64,000 nt of DNA from Nostoc linckia NIES-25 (GCF_002368035.1 NZ_AP018222.1:1611836-1675835); one strand, 5' to 3'. Shown: positions 35,760 through 44,527, counted from the stretch's first letter. The notes: generated by a model from the letters alone, not told the origin. A program made the numbers and translations.

Positions 35760-36356
35760 TCAATACTGATTTCGCTTTGTATAACGATAAGGCCCCATAA
35801 TTGCTCCCCAAGTTGCTTGTCGAGTTTCTGGGTTGATTCCTTTGTCGTAGCTGTAAAATTCTGCTTGTGTGGCTTCAAAGCCTAAAGAAACTTCGATGGT
35901 ATTTCCAAGATAAGTAAAACTGCAACGAGTTTCCGGTAATGGGGTAGCGGTAAACTTATAGCGATCGCCAGCTAACGTTTCGCAATTAACTGTGAGGATA
36001 CAACCTGGCAGTAATTCTAATCCATCGGGTGAAAGTGTATTTAGTAGGGCAGAATTATCACCTGCGCCCTTTAATGCTTCTGGATTTTTAAGCATATAAT
36101 ATTGCACTTTCAGAGGCGCATGAGAATCGCTTCCCTGATGCAAGCGCATAATTCGTTGGCGGTAGGGTCGATCTAGGTTAAGAATATTAGCCTGTTCGGC
36201 AAACAGGGTGATGCTATCTTCTGCGAACAGATTAACTGGTCTTTGCCACAGGCGCAGGTGGACATACCAAACTGGTTCTGCTATGGCTTGTTCCCGATTA
36301 TCAAATTCACCAGCTAGGTACTCACCCAAAGCAATTAACTGTGGCGAGAAGTTCAT
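35760..36356 (-). CDS. cpcT: Phycobiliprotein chromophore lyase, CpcT/CpeT family
   Basis: A 198-residue T-type bilin lyase that attaches a phycobilin to a conserved cysteine in the phycobiliprotein beta subunit (phycocyanin Cys-153/155 for CpcT). Family features include LIALGEYLAGEFDNREQA, PVWYVHLRLWQRPV, the AEQANI..LDRPYRQRI segment and the closing GPYRYTK. There is no phycoerythrin gene in the window, so CpcT is more likely than CpeT, but the subtype cannot be settled from this sequence alone. Confidence 0.9.
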   Translation of the reverse strand: MNFSPQLIALGEYLAGEFDNREQAIAEPVWYVHLRLWQRPVNLFAEDSITLFAEQANILNLDRPYRQRIMRLHQGSDSHAPLKVQYYMLKNPEALKGAGDNSALLNTLSPDGLELLPGCILTVNCETLAGDRYKFTATPLPETRCSFTYLGNTIEVSLGFEATQAEFYSYDKGINPETRQATWGAIMGPYRYTKRNQY

Positions 36357-36562
36357 AAATGAGATCGATGAATTTTTTAAAGGTAATTATTTTTGGTTAG
36401 TTTTTTAGGGCAGAGTTCTTAGCCCTTGTGGCTACCAAGTTACAAACTAATTTTGATTTGTCTATATTGTAATTGAAACTGCACTAGCCAAAACCTCAAC
36501 TTGGCAAAGTAGCCTTTAAGCGGGAAAATAAAAATACGTCGCCCTTCCTTAAGATTTTCTTT

Positions 36563-37270
36563 GTGAATAACGTCCGTACTGTCTCTGATACAAAGCGAAC
36601 TTTCTACAATCTGCATACCCGTCCGATCAACACTATTTATCGTCGGGTAGTAGAAGAGTTGATGGTGGAAATGCATCTGCTGTCAGTAAATATTGATTTT
36701 AGCTACAATCCAATTTATGCCTTGGGCGTCGTCACTACTTTTGACCGCTTCATGGAAGGCTATCAACCAGAACGGGATCGAGAATCTATTTTTAACGCCT
36801 TATGTCAGGCTATAGAAGAAGACCCGCAACGCTATCGCCAGGATGCCGAAAGATTGCGATCTGTAGCTAAAGGTTTGCCAGTTCAAGATTTAATTGGCTG
36901 GCTGAGTCAAACCAGCAACTTAGATCGAGATGCTGACTTGCAAGCACAATTGCAGGCGATCGCCAATAATCCTAACTTTAAATACAACCGTTTGTTTGCA
37001 ATTGGTGTATTTTCTTTATTGGAATTGGCAGATCCTGAACTAGTCAAAGACGAAAAACGACTCACTGAAGCACTCAAAGCGATCGCTGCTGGCTTACACC
37101 TGTCTGATGACAAATTCAGCAAGGATTTGGAACTATACCGTTCTAACCTAGACAAAATGGCGCAAGCCCTGATAGTCATGGCAGATATGCTCTCAGCCGA
37201 TCGCAAAAAACGCGAACAACGCAAACAACAATCAACTACTCAAGTTGCTCCCCCAAGTTCCAATGAATAG
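36563..37270 (+). CDS. thf1: Thylakoid formation protein Thf1 / Psb29
   Basis: A 235-residue helical protein that co-purifies with photosystem II and with FtsH proteases and is needed for PSII repair and thylakoid organisation. The family start TVSDTKRTFYNLHTRPINTIYRRVVEELMVEMHLLSVN and the FDRFMEGYQPERDRESIFNALC segment are strongly conserved. A coiled, basic tail (RKKREQRKQQ) ends it. The start is a GTG and I see no strong ribosome site. Confidence 0.95.
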   Translation: MNNVRTVSDTKRTFYNLHTRPINTIYRRVVEELMVEMHLLSVNIDFSYNPIYALGVVTTFDRFMEGYQPERDRESIFNALCQAIEEDPQRYRQDAERLRSVAKGLPVQDLIGWLSQTSNLDRDADLQAQLQAIANNPNFKYNRLFAIGVFSLLELADPELVKDEKRLTEALKAIAAGLHLSDDKFSKDLELYRSNLDKMAQALIVMADMLSADRKKREQRKQQSTTQVAPPSSNE

Positions 37271-37282
37271 TTAAGAATTAAA

Positions 37283-37344
37283 AAGAGTTAGGAGTTATGA
37301 GTGAGGAGTTAAAAAGGGTCAATAACTCTTAACTCCTAACTCTT
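37283..37344. terminator. 15-bp inverted 7-mer repeat between convergent genes
   Basis: AAGAGTTAGGAGTTA at 37283-37297 pairs perfectly with TAACTCCTAACTCTT at 37330-37344. It lies between the 3' ends of thf1 and the converging membrane-protein gene, so it could form a hairpin at the end of either transcript. No strong T-run follows, so termination is inferred. Confidence 0.5.
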
Positions 37345-37356
37345 AACTTTATAACT

Positions 37357-37719
37357 TTATACACCCAATATTCTGTAGATTAAGCTGTTAATTAAAGTCA
37401 GCGCAAATGCTCCAATAACAGCACTCCAAACACCGTAGCGCAAACGAAAGCCTTCGACTAACCAAGCCGCAATACTAAAGCAAACTACAGCAATCATAAA
37501 TGTGAAAATGCTGGATAATAAGTCCAACGTGAGTAAATTTGGTACTGCGAAAACGAGGCTTAAAATTGGTCGAACTATTGCTGTCACAATACCAAGCACT
37601 GCTGCGGAAAGGAAGGCTTTACTTGGAGTGTCAATTTCAACTCCCAAAGGCAATTTACTAATTATTAACAAGCTGATAGCTGTTACTATCCAAACAATTA
37701 AAAGCGTCACAATATTCAT
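37357..37719 (-). CDS. Four-helix membrane protein, phage holin IV-like family
   Basis: A 120-residue protein with four hydrophobic helices and short loops. The pattern ILSLVFAVPNLLTLDLLSS in the second half and the helix arrangement match the widespread phage-holin superfamily IV / DUF360-type membrane proteins. These are chromosomal proteins found in most cyanobacteria and there is no sign of a prophage here. Function is unknown. Confidence 0.75.
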   Translation of the reverse strand: MNIVTLLIVWIVTAISLLIISKLPLGVEIDTPSKAFLSAAVLGIVTAIVRPILSLVFAVPNLLTLDLLSSIFTFMIAVVCFSIAAWLVEGFRLRYGVWSAVIGAFALTLINSLIYRILGV

Positions 37720-37869
37720 GCCACAACCCCTGAAACGTGAATGGCAATTGGTGATAAGCTACCGAGCCTACCTATGGAAAAATATTTCAAACTCAACCAA
37801 TTATTTGTAAATTAACAGAATTTTTTTCTCTAGCCGAATTTTATTCTGGATATCTTTAGGTTTGGGGGT

Positions 37870-38060
37870 AGGGGAGGCAGGGGAAAAGGTTAAAGGTTAA
37901 AGGGAAAAGGAATAAATTTAATCTTTCCCCCTTTTCCCTTTCCCCCTTCCCTATGCCCATTTACCTTTTTGGAGAAGATTGTTTCCCCTTTTCCCCTTTT
38001 CCCTTTTCCCTTTCCCCCTTCCCCCTTCCCTATGCCCATTTACCTTTTTGGAGAAGATTG
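37870..38060. repeat. Hairpin repeat with duplicated exbD end
   Basis: A purine/pyrimidine hairpin repeat (37875-37950) is followed by a 42-base perfect direct repeat: 37940-37981 is identical to 38019-38060. The second copy includes the last codons and stop of exbD. Between them is more CCCCTTTTCCCC sequence. The exbD end was therefore copied together with repeat sequence. Confidence 0.9.
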
Positions 38061-38672
38061 GCTTTGTCCGGGTGCTACAGGTACTGGTGGGTTGGAAATA
38101 TTAGGATTAATCGGGCTGATGTTTTGTCCGGGCGCGGAGGGAAATCTGGGGGCAAGATTACCTTCGGGGTTGATGCCTGGAACTGGTGCTTCGCCAGGAT
38201 TAATTGGAAAAGAAGGCACAGCAGGCTGGTTGAGTGGGTTTGTTGGTGGTTGAGATGGGCCGGGAATAATTCCTAAAGAAACGCGATCGCCTCCTACTTG
38301 CCGCAGCAAGTCTAATGTCTCAATCACATCATTGTAAGTTGCTGTACGGGAAGCATTCAGCACCACAACGCCATTGGGATTTGCTTGGAGATAGAGTTTT
38401 AACCTTTGTGCCAAATCTTCACGTTTTACAGGCTGTTTTTCTATGTAGGTGTTGCCAACGGCATCGATAGTTACAATCTGACTGCCAGTTTGTGAGGTTA
38501 TCCCAGATACAGATTTAGCGCTGGCTTTAGGCAAATCAACATTTATTGCCTGTTGGCGCGTAAATTGCAGTGCTGCTAACAAAAAAAACGTCAGAATACA
38601 AAAGACAACATCAATTAAAGGAATGATTTGAATTTGAACTTCTTCGATTGGAGTATGCAGATTAACTTTCAT
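38040..38672 (-). CDS. exbD: ExbD/TolR-type biopolymer transport protein
   Basis: A 210-residue protein with one N-terminal membrane helix (IPLIDVVFCILTFFLLAAL), which includes the functional aspartate of the proton path (Asp in PLIDV). A periplasmic TolR-like domain follows to about residue 140. The last 70 residues are a Pro/Asn/Gly-rich tail unusual for the family, ending SSPKR. With ExbB it uses the proton gradient to energise TonB-dependent outer-membrane transport or Tol-type envelope work. It starts 42 bases after exbB. Confidence 0.92.
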   Translation of the reverse strand: MKVNLHTPIEEVQIQIIPLIDVVFCILTFFLLAALQFTRQQAINVDLPKASAKSVSGITSQTGSQIVTIDAVGNTYIEKQPVKREDLAQRLKLYLQANPNGVVVLNASRTATYNDVIETLDLLRQVGGDRVSLGIIPGPSQPPTNPLNQPAVPSFPINPGEAPVPGINPEGNLAPRFPSAPGQNISPINPNISNPPVPVAPGQSQSSPKR

Positions 38673-38714
38673 TTTCTCAATTTAATCGCCTGGTTTAGAG
38701 GTTGTTGACTATTA

Positions 38715-39440
38715 CTAAGGTAGGATTGGCGGCTCAGGAGGCTCAGAAAACCTGTTTTTCCCTTGTTTGCGAGGTGGCGTTAAATTGTCCCGCATAACTG
38801 GTGATGTAATATTACTAAAATCAGGCGGAGACTGACGGTAGAGTAATTCCAACTCATTCCCTGCCCGACGAAAAACTTTGACTTGGTTAACTACAAAACT
38901 TTGGAATAGGCGATAGAATACCAAACTAATGATGGCAACTATTAGCCCTGTTGCTGTACTAATTAACGATTCACCAATACCAGTAGTCACCCCAGCAGTA
39001 GATTCAGTTCCCAAATCGCCAATCCGAATTGCCCGCAAAGAGTGGATTAAACCCAAAACCGTACCCAATAATCCTAGTAGTGGTGCCAGGGCAATTACGG
39101 CTTCTAAAAGTTTTTCGCCCCGCCGCATTCCAGCTAATTCATCTTCGGCTGTGGACTCTAAGGCTAGACGAAAGGTTTCCGCATCGCTTTTGGCTAAATG
39201 TAAGGGTGAATAGAGAAAACGCCCCACAGGCTGATGGCTTGCTTGTCTTGCAATATCCGCAGCAACTTGCCAATCATCATGGGCAGCATCTAGGACGCGA
39301 TCGACTATTTGCTTTTCTTGAGTTAAAATTCGCAACCAGAACCACAAACGCTCGAAAATTACACTCAAAGACAAAATCGACAGAACCAGCAAAGGCCACA
39401 TCGCCGGCCCGCCCTTGTAAAACAAATCTAAAATATCCAC
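38715..39440 (-). CDS. exbB: ExbB/TolQ/MotA-type proton channel protein
   Basis: A 241-residue inner-membrane protein with three membrane spans. The first is at about 13-33 (GGPAMWPLLVLSILSLSVIFERLWF). The channel helices are at about 108-135 (VIALAPLLGLLGTVLGLIHSL) and 150-180 (GIGESLISTATGLIVAIISLVFYRLF), the typical MotA/TolQ/ExbB signature. It forms the stator with ExbD encoded just downstream. No tonB or outer-membrane receptor gene is in the window. Confidence 0.94.
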   Translation of the reverse strand: MDILDLFYKGGPAMWPLLVLSILSLSVIFERLWFWLRILTQEKQIVDRVLDAAHDDWQVAADIARQASHQPVGRFLYSPLHLAKSDAETFRLALESTAEDELAGMRRGEKLLEAVIALAPLLGLLGTVLGLIHSLRAIRIGDLGTESTAGVTTGIGESLISTATGLIVAIISLVFYRLFQSFVVNQVKVFRRAGNELELLYRQSPPDFSNITSPVMRDNLTPPRKQGKNRFSEPPEPPILP

Positions 39441-39507
39441 TGTTTAAATTTCCTCCCTCCAGAACTAAAGCAACTATCCCCAAGCATTATTAATTTTAGA
39501 GATTAAT

Positions 39508-39630
39508 GGGCATAGGGCATAGGGCATGGGGCATGGGGAAAGGGAAAGGGGTAAGGGGAAAAGGGGAAAAGGGGAAAGATTAAATTTATTCCTTTTCCCT
39601 TTTCCCTTTAACCTTTAACCTTTTCCCCTG
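39508..39630. repeat. CATAGGG 7-mers joined to a purine/pyrimidine hairpin repeat
   Basis: Three copies of a CATAGGG/CATGGGG heptamer lead into the same composite element as at 31363 (GGGAAAGGGGTAAGGGG, GATTAAATTTATTCC, CCTTTTCCCC), in the same orientation. It fills most of the gap between exbB and the YkvA gene. Confidence 0.9.
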
Positions 39631-39744
39631 CCTTTGCACTCCCCTTTAGATTTGTAGCGTCTTCCAGACTAATTAGGGCGGTTATTCCCACCGTGAGTTT
39701 AAAAGATAATTTGCCAGAATTAAAAATAACTGGAGGTTCAAAAT

Positions 39745-40059
39745 ATGAAATTTTCAATTCAATCAGTTTATACCTGGTATCGTGATTTACTTCGTAACCC
39801 TAAATACCGCTGGTGGGTAATTTTAGGAACATTAGTTTATCTGGCAAGCCCAATTGATTTTCTCCCTGATGTTTTCCCCATTGTTGGGCAGATTGACGAT
39901 GTTTTCCTTTTGACACTGCTAGTAAGTGAAGTATCTGGGTTAGTGATTGAAGGTTGGAAAGCTCGTAAAGGCGATTTAAATACAGAAGCATCGAATACTA
40001 CTGAGGGTTCTACCTCCACTGCAAGCACCATTGATGTCGATGCTGTTTCTGTCAAGTAG
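39745..40059 (+). CDS. YkvA/DUF1232 family membrane protein
   Basis: A 104-residue protein with the DUF1232 core, in which a membrane helix is followed by the signature YLASPIDFLPDVFPIVGQIDD. The C-terminus (about 75-104) is a Ser/Thr-rich tail. A TGGAGG ribosome site precedes the ATG. Members occur in most bacteria; the role is not known. A clear terminator follows the gene. Confidence 0.88.
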   Translation: MKFSIQSVYTWYRDLLRNPKYRWWVILGTLVYLASPIDFLPDVFPIVGQIDDVFLLTLLVSEVSGLVIEGWKARKGDLNTEASNTTEGSTSTASTIDVDAVSVK

Positions 40060-40088
40060 TTTTAACAATAAAATAAAGTTTAATAAGC

Positions 40089-40126
40089 CCCCTACTTTTG
40101 GCGTCCGAAGTAGGGGATATTTTTTT
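40089..40126 (+). terminator. Intrinsic terminator after the YkvA gene
   Basis: CCCCTACTT at 40089-40097 pairs perfectly with AAGTAGGGG at 40108-40116, and ATATTTTTTT follows. It lies 30 bases past the stop codon. The minus-strand side is also fairly T-rich, so it may serve the converging GH15-like gene as well. Confidence 0.85.
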
Positions 40127-40195
40127 AACGCAGAGGGGCGCAGAGGAAAACGCAAAGGTTCGCAAAGTCAGAGTTAGAGGTTGTTGGCTGTGCGT

Positions 40196-43100
40196 TTAAA
40201 AATCTTTCACAAATTCCGTTAAATATCGGAAAGCCTTCAAAATATAACTAGCGCAGTCTGTAGGTGAGGTGTTGTAAAACGATCGCCAGGCACTCGCTTT
40301 ATCTTCATCATAGCGATCGCGTTTATCTGGATGATGTTCTAACCATGCCAATCTCACTGCATGACCGATTAACACATCTAATACTATATATTCTTCGATT
40401 TGCAGCTTAGGATTATTAGCGGCGATCGCTGCTAATTCTATTAATGCTTCAATATTAACTTGGCGGTATTCTGGAGCTTCAATTTTATTTAGCAGATGTT
40501 CGACTAACAAAGCAAAATTCCTTTCTCCCGCTGTCATTTCTGACAACATTACTTCGCTATCTAAACGATTGCGACGCTCTAATTTATCGCCAATTACCAA
40601 ACCTTTGCAATGTTGCATTATTAGCCAAACTTGCTTAAAAAAGTCTTTTGGTACTCGTCCCGTCGTCCCCTCGCTTTGGCGAAATCGCCGCCAACCACCT
40701 GAAGGAACTTGGATTTCTTCTGAAATTGCTGGTGACACCACCCAATCAATATCGCTTTCTTTTTGCTTGACGTGTAATGATTCTTGCTGGCGTAATAGAT
40801 TACTCATCCCAGTATATCCAGTTAATACTTGACGCAAGCGCATTTTCACTTCAAAGGGTGAAAGTTGCATTAAGTAATCGTATGCTTCATCTTGAGTGAT
40901 ATGTAATTCCCGCGCTAGTTCGCTGGTAATCAATAAGATGAGATAGCCGACTCTCACCGTCAGTAGTCCCTGAAATAGTTCGGGTTCCGATTTGATTAGG
41001 ACTCCTAGATAGATTAAAATTTCTTGGGTAAGAACGCGATCGCGGATATCTTCACGACAAAAATGACTAATCTTATCAGCAATCTCATGGTGTGACATGG
41101 GTACGGTAATTAAGGAAGCTTCACTGTAAGCCCTACCCACAGCAATTTGCTTACCTTGCACCAAAATACTCGTCACCGCATCTGATAAGCTGATATCAAC
41201 CATTTGGCGCAACCCCGCAGCCCGACGTACCACCGCCCAAATGCCTAAATCTCCAGCTTTGGTGTAAACTTCATCTAGTAAATCGGCTACGGTGACAGTA
41301 TGTCCGGGGCCGCCATATCCTGTATCAAATTCGATTCCTTGCAAACGAGTCAAAGTTTGTAATAACTCAATTTGCTCGTAAATATTTTCTGATGAGCGCA
41401 AATAAGAAAGCAATAATCCTAAGTTGGTTTCACACTCCATCTTAAATTCTTGGGTATGCCCTAAGCGCCAGTTTTTCTCAGGATGATAAGCCAGATAATA
41501 GCAACGCAGTGCGGCATTTTTCACTGGCGATAGAGAAAATTCCGCATCTTCGAGAAAATCAATTCTTTGGATTCCAGCTGTTAGCATTAACTGATTTAGC
41601 CGCCCTAATTTCACTCGCACACCGTTACAAATTCCATCTTTGAGTTCTTGCATCAATTCTAGTAATGCCTCAGAACCGATTTCTAACATGGTATGGGTTA
41701 ACATTAAAGTTAAGGTAGGACGCCCTAAATCGCTCCAATATTTTTGAATGTAAGCTAATTCGCTTCTGATTTGATCCAGTAGAAAATGGTAATCCAAGGT
41801 TAAGTAAAACTGCTGCGAATCTAAAAATGATGGCAAAAATACAATTGTTTGATTGCGAATCCGAAATATTCTCGATGTTGTTAAACTTCGCAACCGCCGC
41901 ACTGGACGGCCAGTTAAACCAAGTTTGTTGTTACGTCCAATTTGGGTATAAATATCTGAAAGTTCCCCAGCTTTTCTGACTTGGATTGGTTCTATTTGCG
42001 TGGGTGTTTGGGCTTCAATTCCATGAACTTCTAGTTTGCCTTGTAAATCTTCATCTTCTGCTAGCAAGGCAATTTGTACTAATACTTCGCGCTGTTTGCC
42101 AACGCACAAATGTCTCCCTAATGGGTCGATATCACCAACTGCTATTAGCCCTTCACTCAACATTTGACCGAGTAAATATAAACTTTGTGCCCACACTAAA
42201 GGAATATTCTCATTAGGTAAACGTGGTTGAGTTTGGGGTGTTAATTTTTCAGCTTCTACGTTTTCGGCAGGAACATAATAGAGTTCTGGGAGCAAATATA
42301 ATCCATTTTGCTCTATAAGTAATGTTGATAAAAGTTCTTGGTATTTTGTAACTTGTTCTTGCTTGCCACAAAACAATCCATCTAAAACTAAATAAGTAAA
42401 AAATAACGGCCATTCGCATTCAATATGCTCGAATTGCTTGAGTTCCCAAGGTTCGTAATGCAAACGTTGGCTGTCTTCTAAAACAGTTTGGTGTCCATCA
42501 CGTAAAAAACGTTTGCAGCCATACTTACCTGCGAGTTTATTGATAATATCGTTTAAAGTGCGTTCGCGAAGCGTCTCCGAAGGAGAATCGCGCAGTTGTA
42601 AGTCTTCCACTGCAAAGGCGGGATAACTAATAATACTCAACAGTGCTGCGTCAATTTCTTTGGAACCAGATTCTCTCGGTAATAACGATTCTAAAGTAAT
42701 TCGAGCGCGGGCAATTTCATCTGGTAGCACATGAATTACTGATGCTTGGCTACCACGCACACCAAACAAATCCAGTCCATTCATCGCTTCTAAAGCTGCT
42801 TTTGCCATGCCTACGGAACTGGCATTTAATTCAGCATTACCATGATTAATTTTATTACCGCGTTCCCAAATACCATAGTCTGGTGTGCGGTAAGCTCGTC
42901 CAATGTAGTAAACTAAATTTTGAACAAAATTAACTTCATCAATCGTATAAATAATTTGCAATCCTGTAGCGGTCATTTGCGCCAACATCAGTAAAAATAA
43001 AGATGTGGCATCAAGTTGTAAATGCCCCCATTCATCATCACCAACAACGATGTCGCCTGTGCTGGTATTGTATTTGGCGTGCAGCCCATCCAGTAGCGAT

Positions 43101-43426
43101 TGAGTATGTTTAAATTTCTCTACTTTATGAGCTTGTCGCATCATTGCAAACAGTAACCCGCGCATCAGCTTGATGACACTATGTTCTAGTTCGTAATTGT
43201 GTCCTTCGTGGTCATCAATCTTGCGGTATGCAAGTGCTAAACCCCAAACTGCTAAAATACTGTAAACATTGTCTCGCACCCAGGCATCAGTATAATCGCC
43301 GTGGGCTGTAATTGCTGTACTCGCAGGCAGTAAACCTGTGATGGGATTTTGACGAGCGAGAACGATCCTCTTTATTTGTTGATAGTAATACTCTAGGCGA
43401 GTTTGCAATTCGGTAGATGTTTTCAT
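40196..43426 (-). CDS. GH15 / phosphorylase-kinase-alpha-like protein
   Basis: A 1076-residue cytoplasmic protein. The N-terminal half is an (alpha/alpha)6 glucoamylase-type domain (TAITAHGDYTDAWVRDNVYSILAVWGLA, GDDEWGHLQLDATSLFLLMLAQM, YGIWERGNKINHGNAELNASSVGMAKAALEAMNGLDLFG). The C-terminal half resembles the regulatory alpha/beta subunits of phosphorylase kinase. Cyanobacteria carry this architecture without phosphorylase kinase itself, so its substrate, presumably an alpha-glucan, is uncertain. Residues near 283-292 (SPSETLRERT) are encoded by a dispersed DNA repeat inserted in frame. Confidence 0.88.
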   Translation of the reverse strand: MKTSTELQTRLEYYYQQIKRIVLARQNPITGLLPASTAITAHGDYTDAWVRDNVYSILAVWGLALAYRKIDDHEGHNYELEHSVIKLMRGLLFAMMRQAHKVEKFKHTQSLLDGLHAKYNTSTGDIVVGDDEWGHLQLDATSLFLLMLAQMTATGLQIIYTIDEVNFVQNLVYYIGRAYRTPDYGIWERGNKINHGNAELNASSVGMAKAALEAMNGLDLFGVRGSQASVIHVLPDEIARARITLESLLPRESGSKEIDAALLSIISYPAFAVEDLQLRDSPSETLRERTLNDIINKLAGKYGCKRFLRDGHQTVLEDSQRLHYEPWELKQFEHIECEWPLFFTYLVLDGLFCGKQEQVTKYQELLSTLLIEQNGLYLLPELYYVPAENVEAEKLTPQTQPRLPNENIPLVWAQSLYLLGQMLSEGLIAVGDIDPLGRHLCVGKQREVLVQIALLAEDEDLQGKLEVHGIEAQTPTQIEPIQVRKAGELSDIYTQIGRNNKLGLTGRPVRRLRSLTTSRIFRIRNQTIVFLPSFLDSQQFYLTLDYHFLLDQIRSELAYIQKYWSDLGRPTLTLMLTHTMLEIGSEALLELMQELKDGICNGVRVKLGRLNQLMLTAGIQRIDFLEDAEFSLSPVKNAALRCYYLAYHPEKNWRLGHTQEFKMECETNLGLLLSYLRSSENIYEQIELLQTLTRLQGIEFDTGYGGPGHTVTVADLLDEVYTKAGDLGIWAVVRRAAGLRQMVDISLSDAVTSILVQGKQIAVGRAYSEASLITVPMSHHEIADKISHFCREDIRDRVLTQEILIYLGVLIKSEPELFQGLLTVRVGYLILLITSELARELHITQDEAYDYLMQLSPFEVKMRLRQVLTGYTGMSNLLRQQESLHVKQKESDIDWVVSPAISEEIQVPSGGWRRFRQSEGTTGRVPKDFFKQVWLIMQHCKGLVIGDKLERRNRLDSEVMLSEMTAGERNFALLVEHLLNKIEAPEYRQVNIEALIELAAIAANNPKLQIEEYIVLDVLIGHAVRLAWLEHHPDKRDRYDEDKASAWRSFYNTSPTDCASYILKAFRYLTEFVKDF
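42558..42588. repeat. Dispersed palindromic repeat inside the GH15-like gene
   Basis: GCGTTCGCGAAGCGTCTCC followed by GAAGGAGAA is a fragment of a palindromic repeat common between genes in Nostoc. On the coding strand it reads SPSETLRERT. A related motif occurs at about 32930-32953. Confidence 0.75.
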
Positions 43427-43772
43427 AATTTTGTTGACAGGAGTCTGGAAAGTTCTATCCTGTGACTGTGAAGCGAACGACCTAAACCTAATTAGAATAA
43501 GTTTTGTAATGGTTGATGGTAAACAGCCCAGGGTGGTGTGAGTTTCTTATTATCTCGTGTTAATAGGCTTCTAGGTACTGAATTTTAGTGAAGTTGGACT
43601 CAAATACAACATTTGTTCAAATCTTCATCAATACTTAGATAAATTTATACTTATCTTCAATTTGTTTTTGATAACTTGAAAGTAGGCAACGTTAGCCAGA
43701 AACACATCGGGCACATAAGTAAGTATAAAAACCTTTTAACACAACAAAAGCCTATCTAAAAGGAGATTAGTT
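43427..43772. other. Divergent region between the GH15-like gene and the 44-residue gene
   Basis: No gene. AT-rich sequence holding two divergent promoters; an AAAGGAGA ribosome site for the small gene lies at the right end (43759-43766). Confidence 0.45.
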
Positions 43773-43907
43773 ATGTCTCTGCGTTACAACGAAAATCATG
43801 CTCAGTTAGTGAAAGTGGTTTACTCTCAAGTGAAAGTTAATGGCAAAATTGAATTAGTACCACTAGAGTTATACGCTGATGGTTCACTTAAGCGTTCTAT
43901 TGGGTAA
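43773..43907 (+). CDS. Conserved small protein, 44 residues
   Basis: A short gene with a strong AAAGGAGA ribosome site seven bases before its ATG, and a perfect intrinsic terminator about 70 bases after its stop. The product MSLRYNENHAQLVKVVYSQV... continues with NGKIELVPLELYADGSLKRSIG. It looks like a small beta-rich soluble protein and has no signal peptide or membrane helix. The well-formed expression signals and codon use argue for a real gene. Function is unknown. Confidence 0.7.
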   Translation: MSLRYNENHAQLVKVVYSQVKVNGKIELVPLELYADGSLKRSIG

Positions 43908-43979
43908 GTGAAAGTAAGTAATTCTCTATTGCCAACTCAAGCAAACTCTAGTTTTTTATTTTGTAGTAAATATCTGTCG

Positions 43980-44015
43980 AAGCCTCTCCATTTGTATGGG
44001 AGAGGCTTTGAATTT
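43980..44015 (+). terminator. Intrinsic terminator after the 44-residue gene
   Basis: AAGCCTCTCC at 43980-43989 pairs with GGAGAGGCTT at 43999-44008, with a 9-base loop. TGAATTTT follows. Confidence 0.75.
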
Positions 44016-44358
44016 TATGGCAAAAATAGTATTGACCAAGTTATTAGGGCAGGTTATTTTTACTATTGCCTATTGCCCATTGTCTATTGTCTGAAAAAAA
44101 GTTGCTAACACGCGATCGCCTATATAAACATACAGTTGTTATACGCTTCTATCTATTTATTTGAATTATCTAAATTCCGCAAAGCTAGATATTTTAGCTG
44201 TATGAAGTTTAACAGGAAATATATTGATTAGCTTGACACAGATGCTAACAGTAGTAGAATCTACTTTAAGTTACGCGAAAATTACCTGAAAATCAAGGCT
44301 TGAAGTTGGTTACTGGTGAAGAACATCACAAATTCTCGATAATATTACCCAGTATCTA
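44016..44358. other. Gene-free upstream region of mgtE
   Basis: AT-rich sequence with a HIP1 octamer at about 44112. It should contain the mgtE promoter. No gene or repeat array was found. Confidence 0.4.
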
Positions 44359-44520
44359 CCGGAGATCGCGATTCCGGGTTAGGATGATGACTAGCGATGC
44401 CCTGATTGGATATCGATATTGAATTATTGAGATTTTATGGGCCAAAGTCCCCAAGATGGCAGTATCAACCTCCTCTGAGCTGTGAGGCAGTCTCCCAGCG
44501 CGGGGGAGATATTAGGAGGT
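44359..44520 (+). promoter_or_regulatory. Structured 5' leader of mgtE with anti-Shine-Dalgarno
   Basis: A CCGGA/TCCGG hairpin lies at 44359-44377. Further on, ACCTCCT at 44468-44474 is perfectly complementary to AGGAGGT at 44514-44520, the mgtE ribosome site. A third hairpin, TCTCCC/GGGAGA, lies between them at about 44491-44509. Pairing of the first two 7-mers would hide the ribosome site, so the leader could switch translation. I could not match it to the M-box Mg2+ riboswitch consensus. Confidence 0.5.
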
Positions 44521-44527
44521 ATGTATT

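Noticed and set aside
37357..37719. Holin-like protein as a sign of a prophage
   Set aside because: The family is chromosomal in most cyanobacteria and no other phage gene is near.
44359..44520. M-box (ykoK) magnesium riboswitch
   Set aside because: The conserved M-box sequence blocks could not be found; only a possible masked ribosome site is supported, so the leader is reported without that name.
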